Origin: Yoonia sp.
Lineage (GTDB): Bacteria > Pseudomonadota > Alphaproteobacteria > Rhodobacterales > Rhodobacteraceae
Direction: 5' to 3'
DNA: 64,000 nucleotides
Assembly (NCBI RefSeq): GCF_018402175.1
Contig: NZ_JAGYJK010000016.1
Location: 1-64,000 of the forward strand
A program made the translations under genes and the position numbers. The notes beneath the pieces are model-generated. The model saw only the letters and a program-made list of their open reading frames with translations. It had not been told where the DNA came from and made no database searches. Shown piece after piece: positions 9,638 to 18,943 of this stretch. The first letter of the stretch is position 1, and each line of letters starts with the position of its first letter.

Positions 9638-10138
9638 ATGCCAGGCACGAAACTCGACGAAATTGACCGGATGATTCTGGCGCAATTGCAAGCCGATGGC
9701 CGCATGACCAATGTCGAACTGGCCAGCCGCGTCGGCATTTCCGCGCCGCCCTGCCTGCGCCGCGTGCGCACGCTGGAAGAACAAGGGTTCATCACAGGCT
9801 ACCATGCCGATGTCAACGCGCGCGAACTGGGGTTCGAAGTGCAGGTTTTCGCCATGGTAGGGCTGGTCAGCCAGGCCGAGGCGGACCTGTCCGCGTTCGA
9901 GCGTAAATGCATCAGCTGGCCGCTTGTCCGCGAATGCCACATGCTGAACGGCGAGGTGGATTTCATCCTCAAATGCGTGGCACCCGACCTGCGCACGTTT
10001 CAGCGGTTTTTGACCGAAGAACTGACCAGCGCCGACAATGTGGCCTCCGTCAAGACATCGCTGGTGATCCGCGGTGCCAAGGACGAACCGGGCGTGCCGT
10101 TCGACGTGCTGGAAGCGCGGCTGGCCCAGCAGGCCTGA
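9638..10138 (+). CDS. Lrp/AsnC-family transcription regulator
   Basis: A 166-residue regulator with an N-terminal winged helix ([17 protein letters not shown], then [20 protein letters not shown]) and a C-terminal RAM/ligand domain. Start 9638 is favoured because GGGGA at 9628-9632 sits 5 bases upstream; ATG 9626 and TTG 9623 are alternatives. Divergence from trxB suggests it may regulate that gene, but Lrp proteins often control amino-acid genes elsewhere. A terminator follows. Confidence 0.88.
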   Translation: MPGTKLDEIDRMILAQLQADGRMTNVELASRVGISAPPCLRRVRTLEEQGFITGYHADVNARELGFEVQVFAMVGLVSQAEADLSAFERKCISWPLVRECHMLNGEVDFILKCVAPDLRTFQRFLTEELTSADNVASVKTSLVIRGAKDEPGVPFDVLEARLAQQA

Positions 10139-10146
10139 ACAAAAGA

Positions 10147-10176
10147 AAGGCGCCCGGAAATCCGGACGCCCTTCTC
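10147..10176 (+). terminator. Terminator hairpin between lrp-like gene and ccoP
   Basis: GGCGCCCGG at 10149-10157 pairs with CCGGACGCC at 10162-10170 (one mismatch) around AAAT, followed by a pyrimidine-rich tract. It lies 8 bases after the Lrp-type gene. It may act on both strands, since the cco operon ends 53 bases further. Confidence 0.65.
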
Positions 10177-10228
10177 TTCACTTTGGGTTTCGCCGATGCG
10201 CGAACAGGTGGCGAAACCCGGGTGAAGC

Positions 10229-11101
10229 CTATTCGCCGCCGCCCAGCTGGTGGACGTAAGCCGTGACAGCCCGGATTTCCGCCTCTGACAAACGGGTGCT
10301 CCAGGGCGGCATGACGCCGAACCGCGCATAGCGGATCGTTTCTTCCAGCGTTTCAGGATCGCCGCCATATAGCCAGATCGCATCCGTCAGATTGGGCGCG
10401 CCCTGGTTACGGTCGCCCTTGCCTTCGTCGCCATGACAGGCGGCGCAATTGTCCAGAAACAATTCGCTGCCCGCAGCGGCCAGCGTCGCGTCATGGGTCT
10501 GCCCCGAAATCGCCAGCACATGGTTCACGACGGCGTCAATTTCACCGTTAGACAGGATGTCGTCATAGGCGGTCATGACGGAATAGCGGGCATCCCAGTC
10601 TTCTTCGTTGCGGATACCGTGGCGGATTGTATAGGCGATGTTTTCGAAATCACCGCCCCACAGCCAATCGTCATCCAACAGGTTGGGATAGCCCACAGCC
10701 CCTGCCGCACCGGATCCGTGGCATTGCGAACAATTGTTGCGGAACACCGCAGCACCCGCCGAAGTGGCAAAGCGCATCAGGTCGGGGTTCTGGTCCAGCG
10801 TGTCCAGATCGGCACTGGCCAGTTGCGCCATGATGGCGCTGTTAGCTTGTTCAAAACGGGCGATGTCTTGGGCGACTTCACCGCGTGTCGAATAGCCGAG
10901 CATACCCGATGTGGCAGAACTGATCAGCGGCCAGGCGGGGAAGGCGATGGTATAGCCCACGCCCCAGACGATGGTGATATAGAAGGTCCACAGCCACCAG
11001 CGCGGCAGCGGATTGTTCAATTCCTTGATCCCGTCCCAGCTATGGCCGGTGGTATCCGTGCCGGTGACGTCGTCAATGTCCTTGTGGTCATGGCTGCTCA
11101 T
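10229..11101 (-). CDS. ccoP: cbb3-type cytochrome c oxidase diheme subunit III
   Basis: CcoP delivers electrons to the high-affinity cbb3 oxidase. The 290-residue protein has one N-terminal membrane anchor (about residues 36-62: WWLWTFYITIVWGVGYTIAF) and two periplasmic cytochrome c domains with CSQCH at 124-128 and CAACH at 219-223. It is the last gene of ccoNOQP, and its ATG overlaps the ccoQ stop (ATGA). Confidence 0.96.
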   Translation of the reverse strand: MSSHDHKDIDDVTGTDTTGHSWDGIKELNNPLPRWWLWTFYITIVWGVGYTIAFPAWPLISSATSGMLGYSTRGEVAQDIARFEQANSAIMAQLASADLDTLDQNPDLMRFATSAGAAVFRNNCSQCHGSGAAGAVGYPNLLDDDWLWGGDFENIAYTIRHGIRNEEDWDARYSVMTAYDDILSNGEIDAVVNHVLAISGQTHDATLAAAGSELFLDNCAACHGDEGKGDRNQGAPNLTDAIWLYGGDPETLEETIRYARFGVMPPWSTRLSEAEIRAVTAYVHQLGGGE

Positions 11102-11313
11102 GATTGCAGCTCCTTTGTGTCGCGGGCCACGCCATCGGCATCTTTGCGCGGGGCGGGCCGGTCCTCGTTACGGAAGGGGATGTTGGCGGTATCGGCATAT
11201 TGCTTGCGGCTGCCCGGTCGCAGCACCCAGAGGATCACGCCGATAAAGAACGTGCCCATCCAGATCAGCAGCCAGTTGTCGGCGATCTGTTGCAAGAGTG
11301 TTGGGGTTTCCAT
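11098..11313 (-). CDS. ccoQ: cbb3-type oxidase small subunit CcoQ
   Basis: A 71-residue single-span membrane protein (LLIWMGTFFIGVILWVL) with a charged C-terminal tail, placed between ccoO and ccoP as in the canonical operon. CcoQ stabilises the core complex. It overlaps ccoP by 4 bases and follows ccoO by 11. Confidence 0.9.
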   Translation of the reverse strand: METPTLLQQIADNWLLIWMGTFFIGVILWVLRPGSRKQYADTANIPFRNEDRPAPRKDADGVARDTKELQS

Positions 11314-11324
11314 GCGCTGTCTCC

Positions 11325-12080
11325 TTACCGGCTGGCGTCTGGGGTAAAGGTCGAGAAATCGACCGTCGTGCCCAGCATTTGCAGATAGGCGATCAGCGCA
11401 TCCATTTCCGACACGCCGGGGCGGCCGTCGAAATTGCGGATTTGCGCGCCAGGATAGCGTGCCAGCAGATCGTCATAGGCGTCCGTCTCAGGGTCTGCCT
11501 GTGCCAGCACATCGGCAGCCGCGACCGCGATCATGTCCTCGGTATAGGGCACGCCCACGATGCTGTGCGTGCGCACCAGATCAGCGGTGTAGTCCGCGTT
11601 GACATAGGTATCGAGCAGATAGGCATAGCCCGGCATGATCGATTCCGGCACCACGCTGCGCGGCGCGATCAGGTGGTCCAGATGCCAGGCATCCGAATAT
11701 TTGCCGCCCACGCGCGCCAGATCGGGGCCAGTCCGTTTGGACCCCCATTGGAACGGATGGTCATACATCGATTCCGCCGCCAGCGAATAGTGGCCATAGC
11801 GTTCGACCTCATCGCGCATCGGGCGGATCATCTGGCTGTGGCACAGATAACAGCCTTCGCGGATGTAGACATCACGCCCCGCCAGTTCCAGCGGCGAATA
11901 GGGGCGCACCCCTTCGACCTTTTCGATGGTGTTTTCCAGATAAAACAGCGGCACGATTTCCACCAGCCCGCCGATGGCCACAACGACCAGCGACGAGACC
12001 AGCAGCAATGTGGGCGAACGTTCAAGGATCGCATGTTTGGCAAGGAAGCCTTTGGTCGGTGTTGTCGGTGTTTCAGACAT
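11325..12080 (-). CDS. ccoO: cbb3-type cytochrome c oxidase monoheme subunit II
   Basis: A 251-residue membrane-anchored c-type cytochrome. One N-terminal span (about residues 24-44, [20 protein letters not shown]) is followed by the heme-binding CYLCH at 77-81 in [15 protein letters not shown] and a later methionine in [10 protein letters not shown] that fits the axial ligand. It lies 12 bases after ccoN and passes electrons from CcoP toward the CcoN heme-copper centre. Confidence 0.96.
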   Translation of the reverse strand: MSETPTTPTKGFLAKHAILERSPTLLLVSSLVVVAIGGLVEIVPLFYLENTIEKVEGVRPYSPLELAGRDVYIREGCYLCHSQMIRPMRDEVERYGHYSLAAESMYDHPFQWGSKRTGPDLARVGGKYSDAWHLDHLIAPRSVVPESIMPGYAYLLDTYVNADYTADLVRTHSIVGVPYTEDMIAVAAADVLAQADPETDAYDDLLARYPGAQIRNFDGRPGVSEMDALIAYLQMLGTTVDFSTFTPDASR

Positions 12081-12092
12081 TGCTCTGCCCCT

Positions 12093-13688
12093 TTATTCTG
12101 CTGGCACGCCGACCGGGGCGGTGACCTTCACGCCACCCCGGATCGTCATGTAGATGTTCCAGGCCATGATGATCCCACCTGCGAGGTACAGCACCCCACC
12201 CAGACCGCGGACCACATACATCGGGAACTTGGCGGAAACGGTGTCGGCAAAGCTGTTCACAAGGAATCCGTTGGCATCGACTTCGCGCCACATCAGGCCT
12301 TCCATGATGCCGGTGACCCACATCGATGCGGCGTAAAGGATGATGCCAATCGTGGCCAACCAGAAGTGCCAGTTGATCGCGGACATCGAATACATCTGCG
12401 CGCGCCCCCACAATTTCGGTGTCAGGAAATACAGCGCCGCAAAGGTGATCATGCCGTTCCAGCCCAAAGCGCCGGAATGTACATGCCCGATGGTCCAGTC
12501 CGTGTAATGCGACAGGCTGTTGACCGCACGGATCGACATCATCGGTCCCTCGAATGTGGACATGCCGTAGAAGGCCAATGAGATCACCATCATGCGGATG
12601 ATCGGATCGGTGCGCAGCTTGTCCCAGGCCCCTTGCAGGGTCATCAGACCGTTGATCATGCCGCCCCAGCTTGGCATCCACAGGATGATCGAAAACACCA
12701 TGCCCAAGGTCGCGGCCCAGTCAGGCAAAGCCGTGTAATGCAAATGGTGCGGACCAGCCCAGATATACAGAAAGATCAGCGCCCAGAAATGAATAATCGA
12801 CAGTTTGTAGCTGAACACCGGACGGCCGGCCTGTTTGGGGACAAAGTAATACATCATCCCAAGGAAACCGGCGGTCAGGAAAAAGCCCACCGCGTTATGG
12901 CCGTACCACCATTGCACCATGGCATCCTGCACACCCGAAAAGATCTGCACGGATTTGCTGCCCCAGATGCTGACGGGGATGCTCAGGTTGTTGACCACAT
13001 GCAGCATCGCCACCGTGACGATAAAGGCCAGCAGGAACCAGTTGGCGACATAGATGTGCCGTTCCTGCCGCTTGAACAAAGTGCCAAGGAAAACAGCAAG
13101 AAACGCAAGCCAGACGATGGTTAGCCACAGGTCGGTATACCATTCAGGCTCGGCATATTCCTTGGACTGCGTCGCGCCGAGCAGATAGCCGGTCGCGGCC
13201 AGCACGATGAACAGGTTATACCCCCAGAACACAAACCACGCGAGGTTCCCGCCCCAAAGCCGCGCGCCGCAGGTCCGTTGCACGATATAGAATGAGGACA
13301 TGATCAGCGCATTGCCGCCAAAGGCGAAAATCACCGCCGAGGTATGCAGCGGGCGCAGGCGTCCAAAATTGCCATAGGGTTGCAGCATTTCGAAATTGAG
13401 CTGCGGAAAGGCCAGCTGGAACGCGATGATCACACCGACCAGAAAACCGACAACACCCCACAGCGTCGTCGCCACAACGCCGGCACGAACCACATCGTCC
13501 ATGTAACCGGTCGGCGTGGCCATGGCCGGTTGTTCCATCTGGCGCAAGACGCGGATGAACATGAACCCGGACACGCCCAGAATGATGATGGCATGCACGA
13601 TATAGGCCGCGTCACGCCCCCAATTTGCCGCCATGGCCGCAAAAAGGGCGATGATCCCCAATGCCGCAAGCTTGAAATAATTCCCCAT
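12093..13688 (-). CDS. ccoN: cbb3-type cytochrome c oxidase catalytic subunit I
   Basis: CcoN reduces oxygen at its heme b3/CuB centre and pumps protons; it is the high-affinity oxidase for microaerobic growth. About twelve membrane segments and the typical blocks [33 protein letters not shown] and [15 protein letters not shown] are present, with histidines for the hemes and copper. Start 13688 is chosen because AAGGGGAA sits just upstream of this ATG. An in-frame ATG at 13706 would add six residues. First gene of ccoNOQP, downstream of two FNR boxes. Confidence 0.96.
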   Translation of the reverse strand: MGNYFKLAALGIIALFAAMAANWGRDAAYIVHAIIILGVSGFMFIRVLRQMEQPAMATPTGYMDDVVRAGVVATTLWGVVGFLVGVIIAFQLAFPQLNFEMLQPYGNFGRLRPLHTSAVIFAFGGNALIMSSFYIVQRTCGARLWGGNLAWFVFWGYNLFIVLAATGYLLGATQSKEYAEPEWYTDLWLTIVWLAFLAVFLGTLFKRQERHIYVANWFLLAFIVTVAMLHVVNNLSIPVSIWGSKSVQIFSGVQDAMVQWWYGHNAVGFFLTAGFLGMMYYFVPKQAGRPVFSYKLSIIHFWALIFLYIWAGPHHLHYTALPDWAATLGMVFSIILWMPSWGGMINGLMTLQGAWDKLRTDPIIRMMVISLAFYGMSTFEGPMMSIRAVNSLSHYTDWTIGHVHSGALGWNGMITFAALYFLTPKLWGRAQMYSMSAINWHFWLATIGIILYAASMWVTGIMEGLMWREVDANGFLVNSFADTVSAKFPMYVVRGLGGVLYLAGGIIMAWNIYMTIRGGVKVTAPVGVPAE

Positions 13689-13772
13689 GGAATTCCCCTT
13701 ATCCATCGCGCCACAACACAGCCCGATCTTTTGTCGATGATGGGGTTATGCGGGTGTCCGCCGATGCGGTCG

Positions 13773-13786
13773 TTGATGTGGATCAA
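13773..13786. promoter_or_regulatory. FNR/FnrL box 1
   Basis: TTGATGTGGATCAA matches TTGAT-N4-ATCAA exactly. Its centre is about 91 bases from the ccoN start, so binding near -41.5 would leave a leader of about 50 bases. It is the better placed of the two boxes for activating ccoN. Confidence 0.85.
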
Positions 13787-13794
13787 CCCGTCGC

Positions 13795-13808
13795 TTGATA
13801 TGGATCAA
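13795..13808. promoter_or_regulatory. FNR/FnrL box 2
   Basis: TTGATATGGATCAA is a second perfect TTGAT-N4-ATCAA site, 22 bases (about two helical turns) from the first. It faces the universal stress protein gene, whose start is about 104 bases away, and probably activates that promoter. Confidence 0.83.
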
Positions 13809-13905
13809 TGCATCACGCCGCCCGGCGCGGCATAGACTGGGCAAGGGCCGGTTTGCGCGAACGATCGCCCCCTGACAAGGCTTGTGACGGGGAAGGGCCA
13901 GACAG

Positions 13906-14739
13906 ATGGCATATAAGATCATTTCGACCGTCTTGACGGATAGCGACGCATCGACCGAAGGGCTTGACGCCGCGATCACGCTGGCCGCGCGGATGGATGC
14001 ACATCTTGAAATTTTCGTGGTCACCATCTGCCACAGCGAGACGAACAATTACTTCATGGGCGCCGAGGCGATGACGATTGAACGCCAGACCCGCGATGCG
14101 ATGGCCGAACGCGAAAAACTCGACGCTTGGGTGAATGACCGGATGCCGGGCGAACCTGTCCGCTGGGCGCTGCAATCGGCGACCGTGCAGGGGCCTGCGC
14201 TGACACCCTATCTGGCGCGCAAGCTGCGGTTTTGCGATCTGGTGGTGCTGCCCCGCCCCTATCAAGACAATCCCGATGCCGAAGCCTTGGTCGAGGCCTG
14301 CCTTTTCGCCGCCGAACGCCCCGTGCTGATGATCCCCAAAGGCTGTAAGGCCCCCGATACAGGCGGGCATATCCTGATGGGCTGGAACGGTGGGGCCGAG
14401 GCTTTGGCCGCCGCGCGCGCCGCCCTGCCCTTGCTGCAACAGGCCGATGTCGCCGATATCTGCATCATCGACCCGCCGATGCATGGTGCCGACCGGTCCG
14501 ATCCGGGTGGTGCGATGGCGCAATACCTGATGCGCCACGGCACAAGATCAGAGGTCGCGGTGCTAGCCAAGACCGAACCGCATGTCGGTGAAATTCTGCT
14601 GCGCCGCGCGCGCGAGGTTGGCGCACATCTGATCGTCAGCGGCGCCTATGGCCATTCGCGCCTGCGCGAAGCCGTGTTCGGCGGGGCCACCCGCAGCCTG
14701 CTGGAACGGGCCGACCGTCCTATCCTGATGTCACGGTAA
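13906..14739 (+). CDS. Universal stress protein, tandem UspA domains
   Basis: A 277-residue cytosolic protein with two Usp domains. The first begins YKIISTVLTDSDASTEGLDA. The second ends with the ATP-binding signature SGAYGHSRLREAVFGGATRS (G-x2-G-x9-G-x-S/T). Tandem Usp proteins beside cbb3 oxidase and FNR genes are induced by low oxygen in several proteobacteria. Here two FNR boxes separate it from ccoN and fnrL follows convergently. Confidence 0.9.
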   Translation: MAYKIISTVLTDSDASTEGLDAAITLAARMDAHLEIFVVTICHSETNNYFMGAEAMTIERQTRDAMAEREKLDAWVNDRMPGEPVRWALQSATVQGPALTPYLARKLRFCDLVVLPRPYQDNPDAEALVEACLFAAERPVLMIPKGCKAPDTGGHILMGWNGGAEALAAARAALPLLQQADVADICIIDPPMHGADRSDPGGAMAQYLMRHGTRSEVAVLAKTEPHVGEILLRRAREVGAHLIVSGAYGHSRLREAVFGGATRSLLERADRPILMSR

Positions 14740-14757
14740 GGCGGGGTTCACCCCGCC
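14740..14757. terminator. Bidirectional hairpin between usp and fnrL
   Basis: GGCGGGGT at 14740-14747 pairs with ACCCCGCC at 14750-14757, starting on the base after the usp stop and ahead of the convergent fnrL end. It is a compact hairpin without a long T run. Confidence 0.55.
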
Positions 14758-14775
14758 GCCCCGGCCCAAAGACGG

Positions 14776-15501
14776 TCAGGAAAAAACATCCTCGCCGGTT
14801 TCGGCCTTGAGCGCGGCAAGGTCGGGCACCTTGATATCGCGGCGGTCGTCAAAGGCGATGATGCCGTCCTTCTTAAGCGCGGTCATCTGGCGGCTGACAG
14901 TTTCAATCGTCAGACCGAGGTAATTCGCCATCGTCTCGCGGGTGATGGGCAGAATGAACGATATCTTCTCGGACGCGCCGGGTTTCAGCTTCACCATCCG
15001 CGTGGCGATCATGTAAAGCAGCGATGCGATCTTTTCCCGCGCTGTCTTGCGGCCCAAGACCAGCATCCATTCGCGCGCGGCGTCCAATTCATCCAGCGTC
15101 ATTTCCAACAGGCGCTGGCCGACATGCGGGGTCTGTTCGATCAGTTTCTCGAACGGTTTGCGCCTGAAACAGCACAGCATTAGGTCGGTTTCGGCGACGA
15201 TATCGGTGTCGATGGTTTCGCGGTTCGGGCGACCCATGAAATCGGCGGGCAACAAAAGACCCACCATCTGGACCCGCCCGTCGGGCATTGTGCGCGTCAG
15301 GCTGGCGACACCCGACACGATTGATCCGACGAATTCCAGCGGATCGCCCGCGAAAAACACGGTCTGCCCCGCCGCAAAGGACCGGTAATACTTGATCTGT
15401 TCCAATCGTTCGATTTCATCGGGTTCGCATTTGGAACAGACCGCATTATAACGGATCGGGCAATCCGCACATGATTTCATGTTCGGGACAGAGAGTGTCA
15501 T
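14776..15501 (-). CDS. fnrL: Oxygen-sensing Crp/Fnr regulator FnrL
   Basis: FnrL carries an oxygen-labile 4Fe-4S cluster and activates microaerobic genes. The 241-residue protein has an N-terminal cysteine cluster CADC…CSKC (C11, C14, C22, C25) and C110/C111 as the further ligand region. The cNMP-like sensor fold and dimer helix are followed by the recognition helix, where E200, S203 and R204 form the E-x2-S-R pattern that reads TTGAT…ATCAA. It is next to perfect copies of that site in front of ccoN and usp, which fits a local oxygen-control module. Confidence 0.94.
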   Translation of the reverse strand: MTLSVPNMKSCADCPIRYNAVCSKCEPDEIERLEQIKYYRSFAAGQTVFFAGDPLEFVGSIVSGVASLTRTMPDGRVQMVGLLLPADFMGRPNRETIDTDIVAETDLMLCCFRRKPFEKLIEQTPHVGQRLLEMTLDELDAAREWMLVLGRKTAREKIASLLYMIATRMVKLKPGASEKISFILPITRETMANYLGLTIETVSRQMTALKKDGIIAFDDRRDIKVPDLAALKAETGEDVFS

Positions 15502-15614
15502 TGATTTCGTTCCTGGTCGGTCTGGCTGTGGCGATGATGCAGGAAAATGACCGCTTTATCCATGAGAAACTGAAAAAGCTGCGCCCGCCGTCGCGGCACG
15601 CGGCGCAGCACAGG

Positions 15615-16496
15615 CTATCCGCGCGGTTTGTCCCAGCGTCGCAGCATCCAGTACCACTGGTCTGGATGGGCGCGAATGCGGGCCGACAAGCTGTCGTTGA
15701 AGGCTTGTGTCATCGTCACCGGATCGCTGTGCGGGATAGGTGCCTCGAAGATCACGTCGAAACTTTCGCCATCCGCGCGGCGCAATCCATAGGCCGGCAC
15801 CATCGGCAGATCGTATTTCAGCGCCAGTTCCGCCGCCGCAAGCGAGGTCAGCGCCGGATGGCCCAGAAACGGCAGCGCCGCGCCATCGGCATGTTTTTCA
15901 TCCAGCAGGATGGCCATGAAACCACCTGTCCGCAGATGCCGGATCAGTGATTTTGTTCCCGTGCGCCCGGTTTCAAGGATCGGCATACCCCCCGCCTCGA
16001 TCCCTGCGCGCAGGCGGCGCTGGTAATGCGGGTTGGGCTGGCGGCGATAGATCGCGCCGGTTTCCATGCCGCGCGTCTTTAGCACGGCGCGAACAGCCTC
16101 CCACTGGCCGAAATGGCCCGAGACGATGAGCGCGCCCTTGCCCGCATCCCGCGCGGCAACCAAGGCCGCAAGGCCCGGCCCTTCGGCGTGAAACTTGTCC
16201 TGACGCGACTGGAATTCGGCACAATGATAGATTTCGAACAGGGTCTGGCCCATGGCGCGGCCCATCGCCTGCCCCAGTTTTGCCCGGCCCTTGCGATCCA
16301 TATCGGGAAAGACGCGCAGCACCTGACGGTCGAACCGCCAGCGGGCGGGCGGGAACCAGCGCATCACGAAACCGATGGCAGAGCCCAGCGCACGGGACCG
16401 TTTATCGAACCGCCGCGCGCGCGACCACGTCAGCACGGACAGCAACGGCACATAGCGAAACTGGTTCCAGGCATATCTGAGGGAGCGGCGCATCAT
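15615..16496 (-). CDS. Lysophospholipid/lipid A acyltransferase (LpxL/HtrB family)
   Basis: A 293-residue inner-membrane-associated acyltransferase. The catalytic H-x4-E signature is present in IVSGHFGQWEAVRAVL, followed by YRRQPNPHYQRRLR and LLDEKHADGAALPFLG, as in the LpxL/HtrB family that adds secondary acyl chains to lipid A. The MM start at 16496/16493 precedes a basic, hydrophobic N-terminus (RRSLRYAWNQFRYVPLLSVL); the frame is open further but the extension is Cys/Arg-rich and unlike the family. The gene is monocistronic, and which acyl chain it transfers is not known. Confidence 0.85.
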   Translation of the reverse strand: MMRRSLRYAWNQFRYVPLLSVLTWSRARRFDKRSRALGSAIGFVMRWFPPARWRFDRQVLRVFPDMDRKGRAKLGQAMGRAMGQTLFEIYHCAEFQSRQDKFHAEGPGLAALVAARDAGKGALIVSGHFGQWEAVRAVLKTRGMETGAIYRRQPNPHYQRRLRAGIEAGGMPILETGRTGTKSLIRHLRTGGFMAILLDEKHADGAALPFLGHPALTSLAAAELALKYDLPMVPAYGLRRADGESFDVIFEAPIPHSDPVTMTQAFNDSLSARIRAHPDQWYWMLRRWDKPRG

Positions 16497-16548
16497 GCCT
16501 GTCGTTTGACCGCTGAGCGCGCCATTGCCAAGTGGCAAACTGCGACAG

Positions 16549-16583
16549 GCGCAGCGTCGCGCGCTATTTCGCGACACTGCGCC
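16549..16583. terminator. Long GC hairpin between LacI and acyltransferase genes
   Basis: GGCGCAGCGTCGCG at 16549-16562 pairs with CGCGACACTGCGCC at 16570-16583 with one mismatch and a 7-base loop. It lies 31 bases past the LacI stop on the minus strand, so it is a likely terminator for that gene, although the T run is weak. Confidence 0.55.
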
Positions 16584-16613
16584 ATTTCCGCGCGGACCAA
16601 TACCGTGACCCTG

Positions 16614-17636
16614 TTACGCAAAGCGCGGTAAATTATAGGGCGTAATGATCTGCACATCGCTGGACGCGCTGGCTGTCTGATTGGCGGTCTTGTTGCCGCT
16701 GACAGCGGCTGCGAACAAGGTCGCCATGTCGCGCCCAAGGTCGTGGTACAGCACGAAACCAATCGCGCCATGGCGCAACAACTGCGTATTTTCACGATCA
16801 AGATCATGCGCGACAAAGACCCGGGGCCGTTGGCCATGCGCCGCCATGGTCCGCAGGATCGCCGCATTGCCGCCACCCATGGAATAGACGCCATCAATGC
16901 GGACTTGGCTGGTCAGGATCTTGTCCAGCTGCGCGCTCGTCGATGCCGTCATGCCTGCCCCGCCGGACGCATCAATGATCTGCACCGCGGGTTTGAGCGC
17001 CGTGATCAGATCACGAAACGCGGTAAAGCGGTCCGTTTCTCCGCGAAAGGCATCCTGACTGCGCGATGTCAGGATCGTGGGCCTGTCATCGGGCAGGCTT
17101 TGCGCCAGCAGATAGGCGGCGGTGCGCCCGGCCTCGGCATTGTCCAGACCGAAATAGCCGTGCCGCGCGCTGCCGGGCAGATCGGTGACCAGCGTAAAGA
17201 CCGGAATCCGCGCGCTGGCCAGATCTGCGATGGCCGCGCGCAACAGCGGTGTGTCGCGCGCCTTGAGGCAGATGCCGTTGCTGCCCCGCTTTGCGATGCG
17301 CGCAAGGGCTGCCAATATCTCGGCCTCGGTCATGGTCTCTTGCAACTGGAACCGCAGCCGCACTGCGACCCCGGGCATGGCGCTGGCGGCGGATTGGGCC
17401 GCGATCCGGATTTCACGACAAAACCGCAGCGGCGCTTCTGCGATCACGTCCAGAATGACGCTGCGGCCCTGCGTGGCAAGCTGCGCCTCCTGCGCCTTTA
17501 ATTCGCGCAAGGCGGCGGCAACGCGGTTGCGGGTCTGCGGGCTGACATTGGCGCGGTTGTTCAACACGCGGTCAATGGTCGCCGGTCCCAGCCCCGCCTG
17601 TCTGGCGATTTCCTTGATCGGGAAACGATGTGTCAT
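16614..17636 (-). CDS. LacI-family transcription regulator (first of two)
   Basis: A 340-residue regulator. The N-terminal helix-turn-helix (IKEIARQAGLGPATIDRVL) is followed by a periplasmic-binding-protein-like sugar-sensing domain with FTLVTDLPGSARHGYFGLDN and VFVAHDLDRENTQLL. Start 17636 gives the standard LacI N-terminus (MTHRFPIKE). It is divergent from the PhyH-type gene and sits at the edge of the inositol block, so it probably responds to inositol or a derivative; this is inference. Direct repeats just upstream may be its operator. Confidence 0.88.
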   Translation of the reverse strand: MTHRFPIKEIARQAGLGPATIDRVLNNRANVSPQTRNRVAAALRELKAQEAQLATQGRSVILDVIAEAPLRFCREIRIAAQSAASAMPGVAVRLRFQLQETMTEAEILAALARIAKRGSNGICLKARDTPLLRAAIADLASARIPVFTLVTDLPGSARHGYFGLDNAEAGRTAAYLLAQSLPDDRPTILTSRSQDAFRGETDRFTAFRDLITALKPAVQIIDASGGAGMTASTSAQLDKILTSQVRIDGVYSMGGGNAAILRTMAAHGQRPRVFVAHDLDRENTQLLRHGAIGFVLYHDLGRDMATLFAAAVSGNKTANQTASASSDVQIITPYNLPRFA

Positions 17637-17657
17637 TGATGTGTTTGTGATGTGTTT
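17637..17657. promoter_or_regulatory. 10-bp direct repeat one helical turn apart
   Basis: TGATGTGTTT occurs at 17637-17646 and again at 17648-17657, an 11-base period, between the divergent LacI and PhyH genes. It touches the LacI start codon. It may be an operator or may simply be chance. Confidence 0.35.
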
Positions 17658-17718
17658 TCGGCATCGGTACAAGCCTGCATCCGGTATCCTGCCCCTAAAC
17701 CCAGCACAGGAGCGCGCG

Positions 17719-18892
17719 ATGACCTTGGACACCACACCACAAGCAACCGGTTTTTATGACCAAGCCACCTGCGATCTGGCGGATCTCGCTGCATTGACCG
17801 CGCGGACAGTCGATCTGTCCACCATTCCCAACGCGATTGCCGCGCCCAAGAATATTCCCGTCTATGACATGACCGCTTTGGCAGGCCATCTGGACAACCC
17901 GCAGAGCGCGCAACGTGCTGATGGCGGAATGGGCAGAGATTTTGCAATCCGGCGCCGGCGTGCTGGTCTTGCGCCAAGCGTGCCGTGATCATGGCGCAAT
18001 CGACGCCGCCACGAAAACCTATCTGGATATTATCGCGGATGAACGCGCCGCGGGGGCCGGTGCCGCCGACCATTTTGCCGCCGCTGGCAGCAATGACCGC
18101 ATCTGGAATTCCCTGCAAAAGCTGGCCATCACTGCGCCCGACGTGTTTACCCGCTATTTCGCTAGTCCCGCGATTGACGCGATCTGCGCGGCATGGCTTG
18201 GCCCGCAATATCAGATGACAGCGCAGATCAATCTGGTGCATCCGGGCGGACAGGCGCAGCAGGCGCATCGCGATTACCACCTTGGCTTTCAGACCGCAGA
18301 TATCTGCGCCACCTATCCCGCCCATGTGCATGACCTGTCGCCCTTGATGACGCTGCAAGGCGGGATCGCGCATTGCGATATGTCGATTGAGTCCGGCCCA
18401 ACCAAATTACTGCCGTTTTCCCAGCTTTACCGTCCCGGCTATGCCGCGTGGCGCCGCGATGATTTCCGCGCACATTTCGAGACGCATTGCGTCCAGCTGC
18501 CCTTGGACAAGGGCGATGCGGTGTTTTTCAACCCCGCGCTGTTTCATGCCGCGGGCAGCAATTCCAGCACCGACATTCACCGCATGGTCAACCTGTTGCA
18601 GGTGTCATCGGCCTTTGGGCGGGCGATGGAAAGCGTGGATCGCAGCGCCATGTGCCGCGCAGTGTTTCCAGCACTCTGCGCGACCGACCTGCCACCCGCC
18701 GCCCGCGACGCCGTATTGAACGCCACGGCAGAAGGCTATGCCTTCCCGACCAACCTTGACCGCGACCCGCCTGTTGGCGGGCTGGCCCCGCGTACGCAAA
18801 AGGACATCCTGCGCGATGCCGTCCTACAAGGCTGGACGCCACAGGCGCTGGATGAGGCGCTGAATGCCTTGGCCGCACGGCAGATCCCGTGA
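17719..18892 (+). pseudogene. PhyH-type Fe(II)/2-oxoglutarate dioxygenase, frameshifted
   Basis: The protein resembles phytanoyl-CoA dioxygenase-type oxygenases. The iron ligands are visible as H-x-D in QQAHRDYHLGF and a distal histidine in FNPALFHAAGS, with R in IHRMVNLLQ for 2-oxoglutarate. The N-terminus (MTLDTTPQATGFYDQATCDL) reads from 17719. The rest is in the next frame from about 17910 (VLMAEWAEILQSGAGVLVL). One surplus base, most simply in the CCC at 17898-17900, explains the break, and the total length is 3n+1. An internal ATG at 17915 could give a 325-residue product lacking about 65 residues. The substrate is unknown; position suggests an inositol-related compound. Confidence 0.78.
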
Positions 18893-18896
18893 TGCA

Positions 18897-18927
18897 ACAG
18901 GGCCGCAGCTTGCCACTGCGGCCCTGT
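18897..18927 (+). terminator. 12-bp perfect hairpin after the PhyH gene
   Basis: ACAGGGCCGCAG at 18897-18908 and CTGCGGCCCTGT at 18916-18927 form a perfect stem with a 7-base loop, 5 bases after the stop. There is no T run, so termination efficiency is uncertain. Confidence 0.6.
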
Positions 18928-18943
18928 CATGTGACAAGGTGAT

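Noticed and set aside
11298..12581. 427-residue open frame opposite ccoO/ccoN
   Set aside because: Antisense shadow; the cbb3 subunits are unambiguous.
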